From positions 1 to 34,249 of the IMG/VR virus record IMGVR_UViG_3300042545_000493: a stretch of DNA of 34,249 bases; one strand, given 5' to 3'. The stretch's first letter is position 1. Each line of letters starts with the position of its first letter. Positions 6,908 to 13,465 of this stretch are shown here, in pieces. The notes beneath the pieces are model-generated. The model saw only the letters and a program-made list of their open reading frames with translations, was not told the DNA's origin and made no database searches. Both the position numbers and the translations under genes were made by a program. Source of the stretch: a virus.

Positions 6908-7167
6908 CGTTTGTAAATATTATTACAAACTATCATGTATTCAACCCGCCCCTTTAGTTCGGTTGTTTCGTCGTAAAGGTCTATTAAAATACTTCGATTG
7001 TTTTCGTGGTCGTTAAACACCTTACGATACTTAAAACAGCACTCGAGGTATTCGAAGCCGCAAGATAAAAGGTAAGAGGCTACGTTTTTGTAGGTGTGTC
7101 CGATAAACTCGGTAAGGTCTCCGAGGTCGTTAGCGTATGTAAGTGCCTCTTTCGATGATTTGCGCAT
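6904..7167 (-). CDS. Hypothetical protein, 87 aa
   Basis: Not recognised. It contains a Cys/Tyr-rich centre (SCGFEYLECCFKYRK, about 35-49). It overlaps the previous gene by 38 bases at its start and the VRR-NUC gene by 4 bases at its end. No later Met would shorten the first overlap sensibly, so the start is kept at 7167. Confidence 0.65.
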   Translation of the reverse strand: MRKSSKEALTYANDLGDLTEFIGHTYKNVASYLLSCGFEYLECCFKYRKVFNDHENNRSILIDLYDETTELKGRVEYMIVCNNIYKR

Positions 7168-7381
7168 TGAGTAAATTTATTAAGTCAGTTCGTTCAACTT
7201 TTAAAAGTATTGCAATCGTATTCGCTGGTATCGTTCCTTTATGCAGCCACCAAAACTCGGCGCACTTGGTTAACTTTTTTTGATACCCGACACCCGTTTC
7301 GGGCATCCATTTAATTAGCCTATCGAGTTGGCTAATTAGCTTTAGGTAATCAAATTTCGTTTGCTTAACGCGCTCCTTCAT
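7130..7381 (-). CDS. Hypothetical protein, 83 aa
   Basis: Not recognised. The protein is basic and helical (VKQTKFDYLKLISQLDRLIK at the N-terminus). Its second half (GTIPANTIAILLKVERTDLI) could form a small helix-turn-helix-like unit, but no strong signature is present. It overlaps the RecB-like nuclease gene by 17 bases and lies in the nuclease cluster. Confidence 0.65.
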   Translation of the reverse strand: MKERVKQTKFDYLKLISQLDRLIKWMPETGVGYQKKLTKCAEFWWLHKGTIPANTIAILLKVERTDLINLLNAQIIERGTYIR

Positions 7382-7946
7382 GGTTCAAGTAGTTAATTAT
7401 TAAATCCGTTGCGCTTGCGATTTCAGCCTCGTTATGGCGGTACAAATAGAGGTCGCTAAACTTACCCGACTTTTTAACCTTTGGCGGCACTCCGATATAG
7501 TAAAACTGCCGAGGGTCAAAGCCCATCAAAAGCGAATACCAAACCGCCTGCACGTGGTTGCAATGCGCTACCATATCGGCGGCGAAGGCTTTTATATTCT
7601 TTGCGCTCGTTGTTTTAACGTCGGCAATAATACCGCGCTCAAGCCAACACAAGTCCATCATTCCTTTACCTTCGACAGTTGTGCCACCAACGGTTACCGT
7701 GTTTAGGGTAATGTATTCGTGCTGCGATTTGTCAAATAGTTCGCCTAACATTTCGACCGCGTGAATCGCATTATAAACGTTTTGCGTGCTTGGTGGCATA
7801 AGCTCATACGGTTGCTCAAGTAAATCGAAATGAAACGCCGCGCCTTCGGTTAGCGCCTTTTGAGCGTAGCTTATGTCGCCCGTGTAAAATCGTTTTATTC
7901 GGCTTGCGCTTATTGCTTGGTGTTTAACGTATTCGTCGCGTGTCAT
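7365..7946 (-). CDS. RecB-like PD-(D/E)XK exonuclease
   Basis: A 193-residue nuclease of the phage RecE/lambda-exonuclease-like type. The N-terminal ISASRIKRFY (12-21) matches the family's S-x-S-x-L/I-x-x-F opening. G35-AAF-H39 is the conserved GxxxH motif. Asp98 in GMMDLC, then D109-V-K111 in IIADVKTT, form the catalytic core, and Q133-x-x-x-Y137 closes it. Such enzymes degrade one strand to create ends for annealing recombination. An ssDNA-binding-like gene lies nearby at 9565-10239, but no single-strand annealing protein was identified. Confidence 0.85.
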   Translation of the reverse strand: MTRDEYVKHQAISASRIKRFYTGDISYAQKALTEGAAFHFDLLEQPYELMPPSTQNVYNAIHAVEMLGELFDKSQHEYITLNTVTVGGTTVEGKGMMDLCWLERGIIADVKTTSAKNIKAFAADMVAHCNHVQAVWYSLLMGFDPRQFYYIGVPPKVKKSGKFSDLYLYRHNEAEIASATDLIINYLNHEGAR

Positions 7947-8224
7947 ATATTATCGCCCCTTAAATCTTCAAATTCTATCCACGTACCAACCCCTACATTG
8001 TGTTTACTTAAAAACATTTCCTTAGTAATTTGAGAAGGAAAAACATTATTATCATAACAAGCTCTGATTACATTTATAAGACGCGTTGAGGCGTTTACTG
8101 TTTTAATCCAGTCATGAATTAATAGCTCATTTGTTGCTTTTACTTTTTCTTTTTTTAGCCAACGCGCTAAGTGCCTTTTGTCCTCATCGGTAAAGCAATT
8201 GTGATATAAATTATATAGTTCCAT
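7943..8224 (-). CDS. Small protein resembling the RNA polymerase alpha C-terminal domain
   Basis: A 93-residue protein. The frame is open upstream of 8224, but the start MELYNLYHN at 8224 avoids a long overlap with the preceding gene. Residues 45-88 (NASTRLINVIRACYDN, then KHNVGVGTWIEFEDL) follow the order seen in the helix-hairpin-helix of bacterial RpoA C-terminal domains: a helix beginning S-T/V-R-x-x-N, then N-x-G-x-x-x-x-x-E. The resemblance is by eye only. The rest is helical and basic. The protein overlaps the nuclease gene by 4 bases. Confidence 0.65.
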   Translation of the reverse strand: MELYNLYHNCFTDEDKRHLARWLKKEKVKATNELLIHDWIKTVNASTRLINVIRACYDNNVFPSQITKEMFLSKHNVGVGTWIEFEDLRGDNI

Positions 8225-8234
8225 GTTTTGGTTT

Positions 8235-8447
8235 TTATTGGTTAAACGTTTCGTTGTAGTATTGTTCGGCTGATATACTTTTTTGCCCTTGCCCGTCAAT
8301 GTAGCCGCTATCGTGCGCGTCGATTATTTGCAGTTCTTCCATTGCTTTGGCGGTTACAAACGCTTCGGTATCTGTAATTTTTTGATTTCCGTAATACTTT
8401 TCAAGTTGAACGGCTAACCATTCAACGGCTGTTATTTTGTTTTTCAT
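8235..8447 (-). CDS. Hypothetical protein, 70 aa
   Basis: Not assigned a function. The start is placed at ATG 8447 (MKNKITAVEWLAVQLEKYYG) because it overlaps the preceding stop as TAATG and has a good Shine-Dalgarno-like GGAGG six to seven bases upstream, which is unusual in this window. The N-terminal A-V-E-W-L-x-x-Q-L helix and the later EAFVTAKAMEE segment form a pattern common in small proteins of Bacteroidota phages. Confidence 0.75.
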   Translation of the reverse strand: MKNKITAVEWLAVQLEKYYGNQKITDTEAFVTAKAMEELQIIDAHDSGYIDGQGQKSISAEQYYNETFNQ

Positions 8448-8842
8448 TAGATTTCCTCCCATTTTTCAACTCGTTTAGAAATCTTGTAGCCTGCGTCCTT
8501 AACCATTTTAATAGCGGTTTCGATGCTTAAAACGCCGTATGTTTGCTTTTCAACTGGCTTTGGTGTAAACTTAATTTCGATTTGTTCGGGCGAATTATCG
8601 AGCTTTTTGATTACCTCAATTACGCGGTTGTAAGATACCGAACTAAATCTTGTATTAATCAGCCATTTGTTTAAAGCGCATGAAGTATAGCCAGCCATTC
8701 GGCTAAACTCGGCTTTAGTTAATTTGTGGCGCTTGCGTGCCGTTTCGATTCGTTCGCATATTTCACTATGCGTTAATTGCGTGAAAGTGTACATAGGTTT
8801 TAAGTGTTTAACGTTTGTTATTGTATTGGTGTAATTGTTCAT
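8447..8842 (-). CDS. Helix-turn-helix protein, probable DNA-binding regulator
   Basis: A 131-residue protein with an XRE-like helix-turn-helix at about residues 28-81 (RIETARKRHKLTKAEFSRMA, then ALNKWL as the recognition helix region). The C-terminal part (GVLSIETAIKMVKDAGYKIS) forms a second small helical unit. It may act as a phage transcription regulator or replication accessory; there is no protease or oligomerisation domain like that of a CI repressor. It is coupled to the preceding gene by an ATGA overlap. Confidence 0.7.
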   Translation of the reverse strand: MNNYTNTITNVKHLKPMYTFTQLTHSEICERIETARKRHKLTKAEFSRMAGYTSCALNKWLINTRFSSVSYNRVIEVIKKLDNSPEQIEIKFTPKPVEKQTYGVLSIETAIKMVKDAGYKISKRVEKWEEI

Positions 8843-9510
8843 CGGATTACTTGGGTTTTATGTTCGTAAAGCTCAATACCTTCGATGTTATCAACGCCGA
8901 GTTCTTTCATTGCTTTGGGTAAGCCGTTTAGTAAATCTTCGGGCTTTAGGTTGTTAAACGCGAATTGAACTGAAAGCACCTTTACCCAGTTAACCTCTCC
9001 GCTAACACGCGCCTTAATCGTGCTGCGTACGTTTTTCGTTTGGGCGTTCTCTACTGTGGTGGCGTACAGCTTATCGGTAAACGCTGCGATAACGTCGCTA
9101 ACCGCTTCGGCTTCCTTTATGCTTTGCGCTGCTTCGGCTATTAACTTCGCTTCGGCTGCTTCCTGTTCCGCTTCGAGGCGTTCGTGGTATTCTACCATGC
9201 GTTTTTTAGCATCTTCGATAAAATCGATTAGCGGCGCGGTGGCATCCTTTTCGAGTTTAATAAGTTCCTTTTTGAAATGCTCGAGCGGTGTGGTAACCTC
9301 TTTACGGGCGGCTTCGATTGCCTTAACTGCATCGTTAACGTCTTTTACAGCGGCGTTCATGGCTGTATATTCGCTAACGTTTACAACGCTGTTAGCTTCG
9401 CCGCCTACTGAGTTGCGGGCTATTATTGCCTGCGCGTTTAATACTTGAGGCGAATTAATCGCTAAGTATATTTTTTCGATTGGTATTTGTACCTTTGCAA
9501 GTGTGTTCAT
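8839..9510 (-). CDS. Coiled-coil protein of the replication/recombination region
   Basis: A 223-residue protein with a long Ala/Glu/Lys-rich helix (about residues 45-150, including KAIEAARKEVTTPLEHFKKE and IEDAKKRMVEYHERLEAEQE). It ends in a compact domain (SGEVNWVKVLSVQFAFNNLK onward). Proteins of this build often lie beside ssDNA-binding and nuclease genes in phages and are presumed accessories to recombination. The specific function is unknown. It is followed by the HTH gene through an ATGA overlap and preceded by a hairpin at 9538-9556. Confidence 0.7.
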   Translation of the reverse strand: MNTLAKVQIPIEKIYLAINSPQVLNAQAIIARNSVGGEANSVVNVSEYTAMNAAVKDVNDAVKAIEAARKEVTTPLEHFKKELIKLEKDATAPLIDFIEDAKKRMVEYHERLEAEQEAAEAKLIAEAAQSIKEAEAVSDVIAAFTDKLYATTVENAQTKNVRSTIKARVSGEVNWVKVLSVQFAFNNLKPEDLLNGLPKAMKELGVDNIEGIELYEHKTQVIR

Positions 9511-9537
9511 GTATGTTTATTTATTTGGTAAGTTAGA

Positions 9538-9556
9538 GGGCGGCGCTTTGCCGCCC
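9538..9556 (-). terminator. GC-rich intercistronic hairpin
   Basis: The minus strand reads GGGCGGCAAAGCGCCGCCC, a stem of at least 7 bp. It lies nine bases after the stop of the ssDNA-binding-like gene and 28 bases before ATG 9510. There is no T-run, so it is unlikely to be a strong intrinsic terminator. It fits the hairpin-leader spacing seen elsewhere in the window. Confidence 0.5.
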
Positions 9557-9564
9557 TTTATCGT

Positions 9565-10239
9565 TTAATCCCACGGCAAGTCGTTAGCCGCTTTTTGCCC
9601 GAAAATATCGTCTATGTCGGGTAGTTCTTCAAAGTTCTGAGGCGGCTGCGTTTTATGCGTGAAATCGTTTTTAAAACTTGCCGTAGTCATTGCTTTGTAT
9701 TCGTCCGATTCCTTAATCTTATCTTGCAAAAACTCGGGTAGCTTTGCGAATACTTCCTGTTGATGCGCGGTCGGGGTGTAAGTAAACGCCTCGTTAATCG
9801 GCGCTGGACATTCGTACCCCTTCATAAGCGGCGCGAAGCTGATAATGTTTGCGTAAGTATTTTCGCCTTTGGTAACGTGGGCAATATTAACCATGCACGT
9901 TTTACCAAGCATCTTAAAAACATCGAGCTTTGAGGCTTCGCCGTCCGTTAACTTTTTGCCGAGCCACGCCGAAACGTCGCGGCGCAATAAAGCCTTTTCG
10001 TTCATCGATAGCGTGTAAATACTGCGAACGTAGTACGGCTGTTCGCCTTTGCTTTCATCGAATACCGCCTTTTCGGTTGGCAGCTCGAATAAAAATTGGA
10101 CTTTGCGTTTTTTGCCTGCATAAATACCGCCTTGTTCGGTCGTACCGAGGTCGATAATTTGATAGCAGCGCGCAGGGTAACTACCCTCGGGCGCGATTTG
10201 GCGGTTTGACGTACCGCCGACGGGTGCTGTTAAAGCCAT
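9565..10239 (-). CDS. Phage single-stranded DNA-binding-like protein
   Basis: The start is taken at ATG 10239 (MALTAPVGG), 224 residues, which avoids overlap with the upstream gene. The N-terminal half contains APEGSYPARCYQIIDLGT followed by GKKRKVQFLFELPT, the pattern of DUF669-like OB-fold phage ssDNA-binding proteins. The C-terminus is acidic and ends DIFGQKAANDLPWD, resembling the acidic tip by which SSB proteins recruit partners. It probably coats ssDNA during phage replication and recombination. The assignment is by pattern, not by search. Confidence 0.7.
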   Translation of the reverse strand: MALTAPVGGTSNRQIAPEGSYPARCYQIIDLGTTEQGGIYAGKKRKVQFLFELPTEKAVFDESKGEQPYYVRSIYTLSMNEKALLRRDVSAWLGKKLTDGEASKLDVFKMLGKTCMVNIAHVTKGENTYANIISFAPLMKGYECPAPINEAFTYTPTAHQQEVFAKLPEFLQDKIKESDEYKAMTTASFKNDFTHKTQPPQNFEELPDIDDIFGQKAANDLPWD

Positions 10240-10264
10240 TTTAAAAAGTGTTAAAGGGTTAAAA

Positions 10265-10564
10265 TTAAAGATTCTCAGATTCAAACGAGTGCACTAAGTT
10301 GCGATTAATACCGTCAACTACTTCGATAAACAGTTCGCTAAATTTGTTACGCTCAAGCGGTTCAAATAGTCGGTTTTCAACTGGTACGCCTTCGACTTGC
10401 TCGCGGTGAAACTTGCGCGATAAGTTTGCTGCGCCTGAATCGCAGCGTGTGTAAATTCCTTTCATGCATCCGTCGTTAACGAGCATTGTCATAACGCCGC
10501 TAAGATGGTCGTAAAAATAAAATTCTGTGTTTTGGTAATTGCGGAAAACGGTAACTGTGTCCAT
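10265..10564 (-). CDS. Hypothetical protein, 99 aa
   Basis: Not recognised. It has a mixed strand/helix character (FRNYQNTEFYFYDHLSG) and no cysteine cluster or membrane segment. It is preceded by the leader motif TTAAACCTTTAAAC shared with other small genes of this region, and is followed by the ssDNA-binding-like gene. Confidence 0.7.
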   Translation of the reverse strand: MDTVTVFRNYQNTEFYFYDHLSGVMTMLVNDGCMKGIYTRCDSGAANLSRKFHREQVEGVPVENRLFEPLERNKFSELFIEVVDGINRNLVHSFESENL

Positions 10565-10584
10565 GTGTACGATTGTTTAAAGGT

Positions 10585-10788
10585 TTAAAATTGTTCGTCG
10601 ATTCCAAGTATTTGGGCAAAGGTCATAGAACCCCCATCCTCGTCCTCAATCCAAGCAGATAGGCTTGCTTTGTCCTTTTTGCCAAGCCTCTTAAATGCGT
10701 CTTGAAAATCGCGCGCTTTGATGTTAAAAAATCCTAATCCAAATTCGGTAGTCTTCCAAATTTTGAACGTTTTTAGTTGTGCTTTCAT
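10585..10788 (-). CDS. Hypothetical protein, 67 aa
   Basis: The start is placed at ATG 10788 (MKAQLKTFKIWKT), because upstream sequence is leader and terminator (10811-10841). The protein has a strand-rich N-terminus, a helix DFQDAFKRLGKKDKASL and an acidic end (IEDEDGGSMTFAQILGIDEQ). Function unknown. Its leader contains TTAAACGTTCAAAC. Confidence 0.7.
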   Translation of the reverse strand: MKAQLKTFKIWKTTEFGLGFFNIKARDFQDAFKRLGKKDKASLSAWIEDEDGGSMTFAQILGIDEQF

Positions 10789-10810
10789 CGTGATTAATGT
10801 TTGAACGTTT

Positions 10811-10841
10811 AAAAAAATAGTAAGGGAGGACAACGCCTCCC
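10811..10841 (-). terminator. Intrinsic terminator-like hairpin
   Basis: The minus strand reads GGGAGG-CGTTGT-CCTCCC (10841-10824) followed by TTACTATTTTTTT. It lies just after the stop of the gene at 10851-11060 and 36 bases before ATG 10788. Confidence 0.75.
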
Positions 10842-10850
10842 CTTTTAAAA

Positions 10851-11060
10851 TTACTTGGTTATTGAGAGACCTAATTGTTTTGCAGCATAGTTAATGTGCT
10901 TCTGTGTGGTCATAGACCAATAACCTAATTGATGCAATTCACTTGTTCCGTAATTAATTTTAGCTACTCTTGTTGTGTAAGACATTACATAGTCTGCACC
11001 ATCATAGTTTACTACTCGCAAGTTCTGTTTGTACTTTGGGAATGTTCTTGTTGTGTTCAT
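10851..11060 (-). CDS. Hypothetical protein, 69 aa
   Basis: A 69-residue protein with VMSYTTRVAKI (25-35) and LGYWSMTTQKHINYAAKQLG (45-64). The Y-W-S-x-T-T-x-K-H core looks like a conserved small domain of unknown function found in mobile elements; the activity is not known. A terminator follows it, and an A-rich leader containing AAAACATTCAAAC precedes it. Confidence 0.75.
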   Translation of the reverse strand: MNTTRTFPKYKQNLRVVNYDGADYVMSYTTRVAKINYGTSELHQLGYWSMTTQKHINYAAKQLGLSITK

Positions 11061-11082
11061 ATGGTTTGGGTTTGAATGTTTT

Positions 11083-11112
11083 AAAAAAAGAAAGGGCGGT
11101 TATTAGCCGCCC
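11083..11112 (-). terminator. Intrinsic terminator
   Basis: The minus strand has GGGCGGCTAATAACCGCCC (11112-11094), a 7-bp stem, followed by TTTCTTTTTTT. This is a textbook rho-independent terminator ten bases after the stop of the gene at 11122-11346. Its U-tract runs directly into the leader of the next gene (ATG 11060) with no promoter seen between. Confidence 0.8.
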
Positions 11113-11121
11113 GTAAGGGGT

Positions 11122-11346
11122 TTATAATTCTACAAAAATTACTCGTTTGTTGTTGTCCGAGTTAGCTACCCACAAGTGATTTGAACCAAATCCAAAGTTA
11201 AAGGCGGTTGCTAAATCTGTTTGTGAAAAAAGTTTTGACATAACAACCACAATTTGACCCCGCGTTTCGCAGTCCAAAATTGCGTTTGTGATTTCGCCTA
11301 AAAATTCTTGGTTTCGGCTTGCTTTGTTTTCGATAATTGCTTTCAT
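11122..11346 (-). CDS. Hypothetical protein, 74 aa
   Basis: The start is placed at ATG 11346 (MKAIIENKASRNQEF), because a clear promoter lies at 11385-11415 inside the longer open frame. The protein is small and soluble (EITNAILDCETRGQIVVVMS, then a Gly/Asn-rich C-terminal part). Function unknown. Promoter, short leader, gene and terminator form a compact single-gene transcription unit. Confidence 0.7.
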   Translation of the reverse strand: MKAIIENKASRNQEFLGEITNAILDCETRGQIVVVMSKLFSQTDLATAFNFGFGSNHLWVANSDNNKRVIFVEL

Positions 11347-11384
11347 CGTTTGAGCGTTTAAGTTTGTTTGAATTTTTGATGAAG

Positions 11385-11415
11385 CAAATTTAAAACACTT
11401 TTTTGAATTTGCAAT
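11385..11415 (-). promoter_or_regulatory. Bacteroidota-type promoter (ATTG-N19-TAAATTTG)
   Basis: On the minus strand ATTG at 11415-11412 is followed after 19 bases by TAAATTTG at 11392-11385. The sequence around and between the boxes closely matches the promoter at 5685-5716, including TAAATTTGCTTCATCAAA. It drives the gene starting at 11346. Confidence 0.8.
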
Positions 11416-11470
11416 ACTTTTACAAAAAAAAGTAGCAAAAAAAGTTACAAATAACTGGTTTTGAACGCTC

Positions 11471-12115
11471 CTAATTTTGCGCCCGTGCGATACCGAAACC
11501 AATAAACGCACCGAATCCGACCTTCGCCGCCGTTGTTTCGTACCATTTTTTGCGCGGTTGCTCGATTACAAAGCTGCGCAGCCCTTCGGTTATCATATTC
11601 GGGTTATCGATTGCAACCCTAACCACGCTTTCACGCTTGCGAAACGGGAAAACGCCGCGTAAAGTGTCGCCTATACCTACCGAAATAGTCGCGGGGATGC
11701 TTAAGCTATCGATTTGAAGGTATCCGAGGCGGTTAATTTTGCCCGTAATACCAAACCAGCGCTCAAACTTTTGAAATTCACGCGGCAAAACAAGCGCGGG
11801 TATGGTATCGTGTATATAAATTGGGTCGCCTAAAGCTATTTTAGTCTTAAAAACTGTGCGCGTAACGACCTCGACCGCCGCTTTTGGCTTATCGATGCGC
11901 AGTTTTTCGGTTAAGTCCTTAAGTTCTGTTATTTGTTGCCCCTGAGTGTAAATCGTTAACGAATCGTTTAGGCGCGTTTTAACGAACTTTTGTTCGGTTA
12001 GTGCGGTTTGCGCTTGTTCGCTGCACGAACGTAGCAATAAGAGGCTTAAAACGGCTAAAAACAGCAATCTTTCAGCCCAAACGTAGCTTACTGATGTATT
12101 GGTCGATTCTTTCAC
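11471..12115 (-). CDS. Membrane-anchored protein of the lysis region, spanin-like candidate
   Basis: A 214-residue protein starting at GTG 12115, with an N-terminal membrane segment (RLLFLAVLSLLLLRSC, about 16-31), then a helical, periplasm-like region (ITELKDLTEKLRIDKPKA) and a strand-rich domain. A second weakly hydrophobic, Gly-rich stretch (KVGFGAFIGFGIARAQN) closes it. An anchored protein with a periplasmic helix next to holin and lysozyme genes suggests an inner-membrane spanin-like role, but no known spanin motif was recognised. It overlaps the 52-residue gene by 44 bases. Confidence 0.6.
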   Translation of the reverse strand: MKESTNTSVSYVWAERLLFLAVLSLLLLRSCSEQAQTALTEQKFVKTRLNDSLTIYTQGQQITELKDLTEKLRIDKPKAAVEVVTRTVFKTKIALGDPIYIHDTIPALVLPREFQKFERWFGITGKINRLGYLQIDSLSIPATISVGIGDTLRGVFPFRKRESVVRVAIDNPNMITEGLRSFVIEQPRKKWYETTAAKVGFGAFIGFGIARAQN

Positions 12116-12230
12116 GGCATTTAGCTTGTTCGTTTATAATTGCTTTTGCAACGTTGGGCGGCATTTCGCGTTCGGTTAGGTAAATCTTTAGAACTTTTAT
12201 GAGCCGCTTATCAATTTGCTTATCATTCAT
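12072..12230 (-). CDS. Small basic protein, 52 aa
   Basis: A 52-codon frame from ATG 12230, whose first four bases overlap the stop of the PAS-DHp gene as ATGA, to TGA at 12072-12074. The protein is helical and basic (DKRLIKVLKIYLTEREMPPN, then RERIDQYISKLRLG). Coupling to the sensor-like gene upstream supports that it is translated. It overlaps the following membrane protein gene by 44 bases. Function unknown. Confidence 0.6.
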   Translation of the reverse strand: MNDKQIDKRLIKVLKIYLTEREMPPNVAKAIINEQAKCRERIDQYISKLRLG

Positions 12231-12793
12231 ATTTGACGCGTTGCTTTTTTAACTAATACCCTTACGGCTTCGTCCAAATTTACAACCGATTCCTCTAACA
12301 TCCGCAAAAGGTCGGCGCGTTCGCTTTCTGAAATCGCTTTATTGTTGCTTATCAACTTAACCAAGCCACTAACCGAAGTTAAAGGCTGCCGTAACTCATG
12401 TGAAAGCATAAACCTAAATTCCTCAAGTAATACCCGTTGGCGTTCATGTTCGTGCGCCGTTATGCTTGTTACATCAACGAGCTGAAAGCCGATAAAATGC
12501 ACCGCGCCCATAATTGCATAAATATTCCAAACATTGAAACGCTCGGATAAATTTTTTTGCTTGGTTCGGGCGTAAACTCTCGAAGGTTCGGGCTGTTTAT
12601 CCTTTGCCCTTTTAACGGCTTCTATGAGCGTTTCTTTATCCTCGGGGCTGCTAACTATGTCAACAATGTTTTTCGGCTTTATATGGCTCGCGTAATGCTT
12701 AAAAAGTTCGTTAGTGCTTACTATTGTACCGTCGGTTTCGGTTACAACGTAAAACAAGTCTAATGAGTTTTCGAGTATGTACACCGTTGACAC
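12227..12793 (-). CDS. PAS domain plus histidine kinase dimerisation (DHp) domain, no ATPase domain
   Basis: A 188-residue protein starting at GTG 12793. Residues 1-112 have PAS character (VVTETDGTIVSTNEL early, VHFIGFQLVDVTSITAHE at the end). Residues 118-185 form a HisKA-like DHp domain with the H-box FRFMLSHELRQPLTSVSG, phosphoacceptor His132. The protein ends at residue 188 with none of the N, G1 or G2 boxes of the catalytic ATPase domain, and the next genes do not supply one. It could be a phosphotransfer intermediate, a decoy for a host kinase, or a sensor used in lysis timing. Kinases with truncated output are unusual in phages. A TATTTTTG -7 box lies directly before the start. Confidence 0.85.
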   Translation of the reverse strand: MSTVYILENSLDLFYVVTETDGTIVSTNELFKHYASHIKPKNIVDIVSSPEDKETLIEAVKRAKDKQPEPSRVYARTKQKNLSERFNVWNIYAIMGAVHFIGFQLVDVTSITAHEHERQRVLLEEFRFMLSHELRQPLTSVSGLVKLISNNKAISESERADLLRMLEESVVNLDEAVRVLVKKATRQI

Positions 12794-12797
12794 ATTG

Positions 12798-12805
12798 CAA
12801 AAATA
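12798..12805 (-). promoter_or_regulatory. Candidate -7 box (TATTTTTG) directly before a start codon
   Basis: TATTTTTG on the minus strand matches TAnnTTTG and ends four bases before the GTG at 12793, so the transcript could be nearly leaderless. The -33 region at the expected distance is only TTTA, so support is moderate. Confidence 0.45.
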
Positions 12806-12833
12806 AGCAATAGTGTTAAATTATACTAAACGT

Positions 12834-13229
12834 TTATACGTTTCGCAAATCGGTAATAAGCGAGCGCCACGCAGCGCCGCAACCGATTAAATACTTTGCC
12901 GAAAGCCAAAGCGTAAAACTAAAAACAACACCATTTAAAAGTATATCGTAATTCATAGGCGTTTCAAAATCTTGTGTATTTCTTACGGGTTGACTTTTGA
13001 GCGTGTAGGCTGTGGGCTTTGGGTATAATGACAAATCGCAGGGCTGAATGGTATCGAATGCGGTCAAAACTACTTCGGGCTTTGGATGAACATAAGCCCC
13101 CGAAATAATTGCCTCATACGATTCTTTGTTCGCGTTCACGAAAGTAGTGTCAACCTCATAGCTCATAGTGTCTACGTTGAGCTTATTGTGGCGCGCAATC
13201 TTGACGGTATCTCTACGAACTTGATGCAT
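12834..13229 (-). CDS. Hypothetical protein with C-terminal membrane segment
   Basis: A 131-residue protein with a hydrophilic N-terminal part and one hydrophobic segment near residues 94-116 (ILLNGVVFSFTLWLSAKYLI). It overlaps the holin-like gene by 17 bases and lies in the lysis cassette, so a role in lysis or as a membrane accessory is plausible. The family is not recognised. Confidence 0.65.
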   Translation of the reverse strand: MHQVRRDTVKIARHNKLNVDTMSYEVDTTFVNANKESYEAIISGAYVHPKPEVVLTAFDTIQPCDLSLYPKPTAYTLKSQPVRNTQDFETPMNYDILLNGVVFSFTLWLSAKYLIGCGAAWRSLITDLRNV

Positions 13230-13419
13230 CGTCTTTGGCTTTTGGAATATACCCTGCTGCGATTAGCGTTGCTACAATTGCAGCGAGGGTTTCGGTTGAT
13301 ATCACTTTAAAGATTAGCAAAAAGATTGAAACTAAAATCATAAGGCTTCCGATTGTGCTACGCCAATGCTTGACAATTATGTCTATGATTCGCCTCGGTT
13401 TTGTAGCACGTTTTCGCAT
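13213..13419 (-). CDS. Holin-like small membrane protein
   Basis: A 68-residue protein with a highly basic N-terminus (MRKRATKPRR) and two hydrophobic segments at about residues 22-40 (STIGSLMILVSIFLLIFKVI) and 44-57 (TLAAIVATLIAAGY), with a short polar tail. Size, topology and its position 46 bases after the lysozyme gene suit a class II-type holin that forms holes in the inner membrane. The assignment rests on topology and context, because holins share little sequence. Confidence 0.65.
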   Translation of the reverse strand: MRKRATKPRRIIDIIVKHWRSTIGSLMILVSIFLLIFKVISTETLAAIVATLIAAGYIPKAKDDASSS

Positions 13420-13465
13420 GAGTTAAAATACGCGAAACAGCAGCGAGTGTTTGGGCAATTGCGCC

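Noticed and set aside
9020-9448. Plus-strand open frame of 142 codons
   Set aside because: It lies antisense to the coiled-coil protein and has the Ser/Ala-rich composition expected of a shadow frame.
11122-11511. Longer 129-codon version of the gene starting at 11346
   Set aside because: Its extra N-terminus would be translated from the promoter region at 11385-11415 and has the Phe/Cys/Lys composition of AT-rich non-coding DNA.
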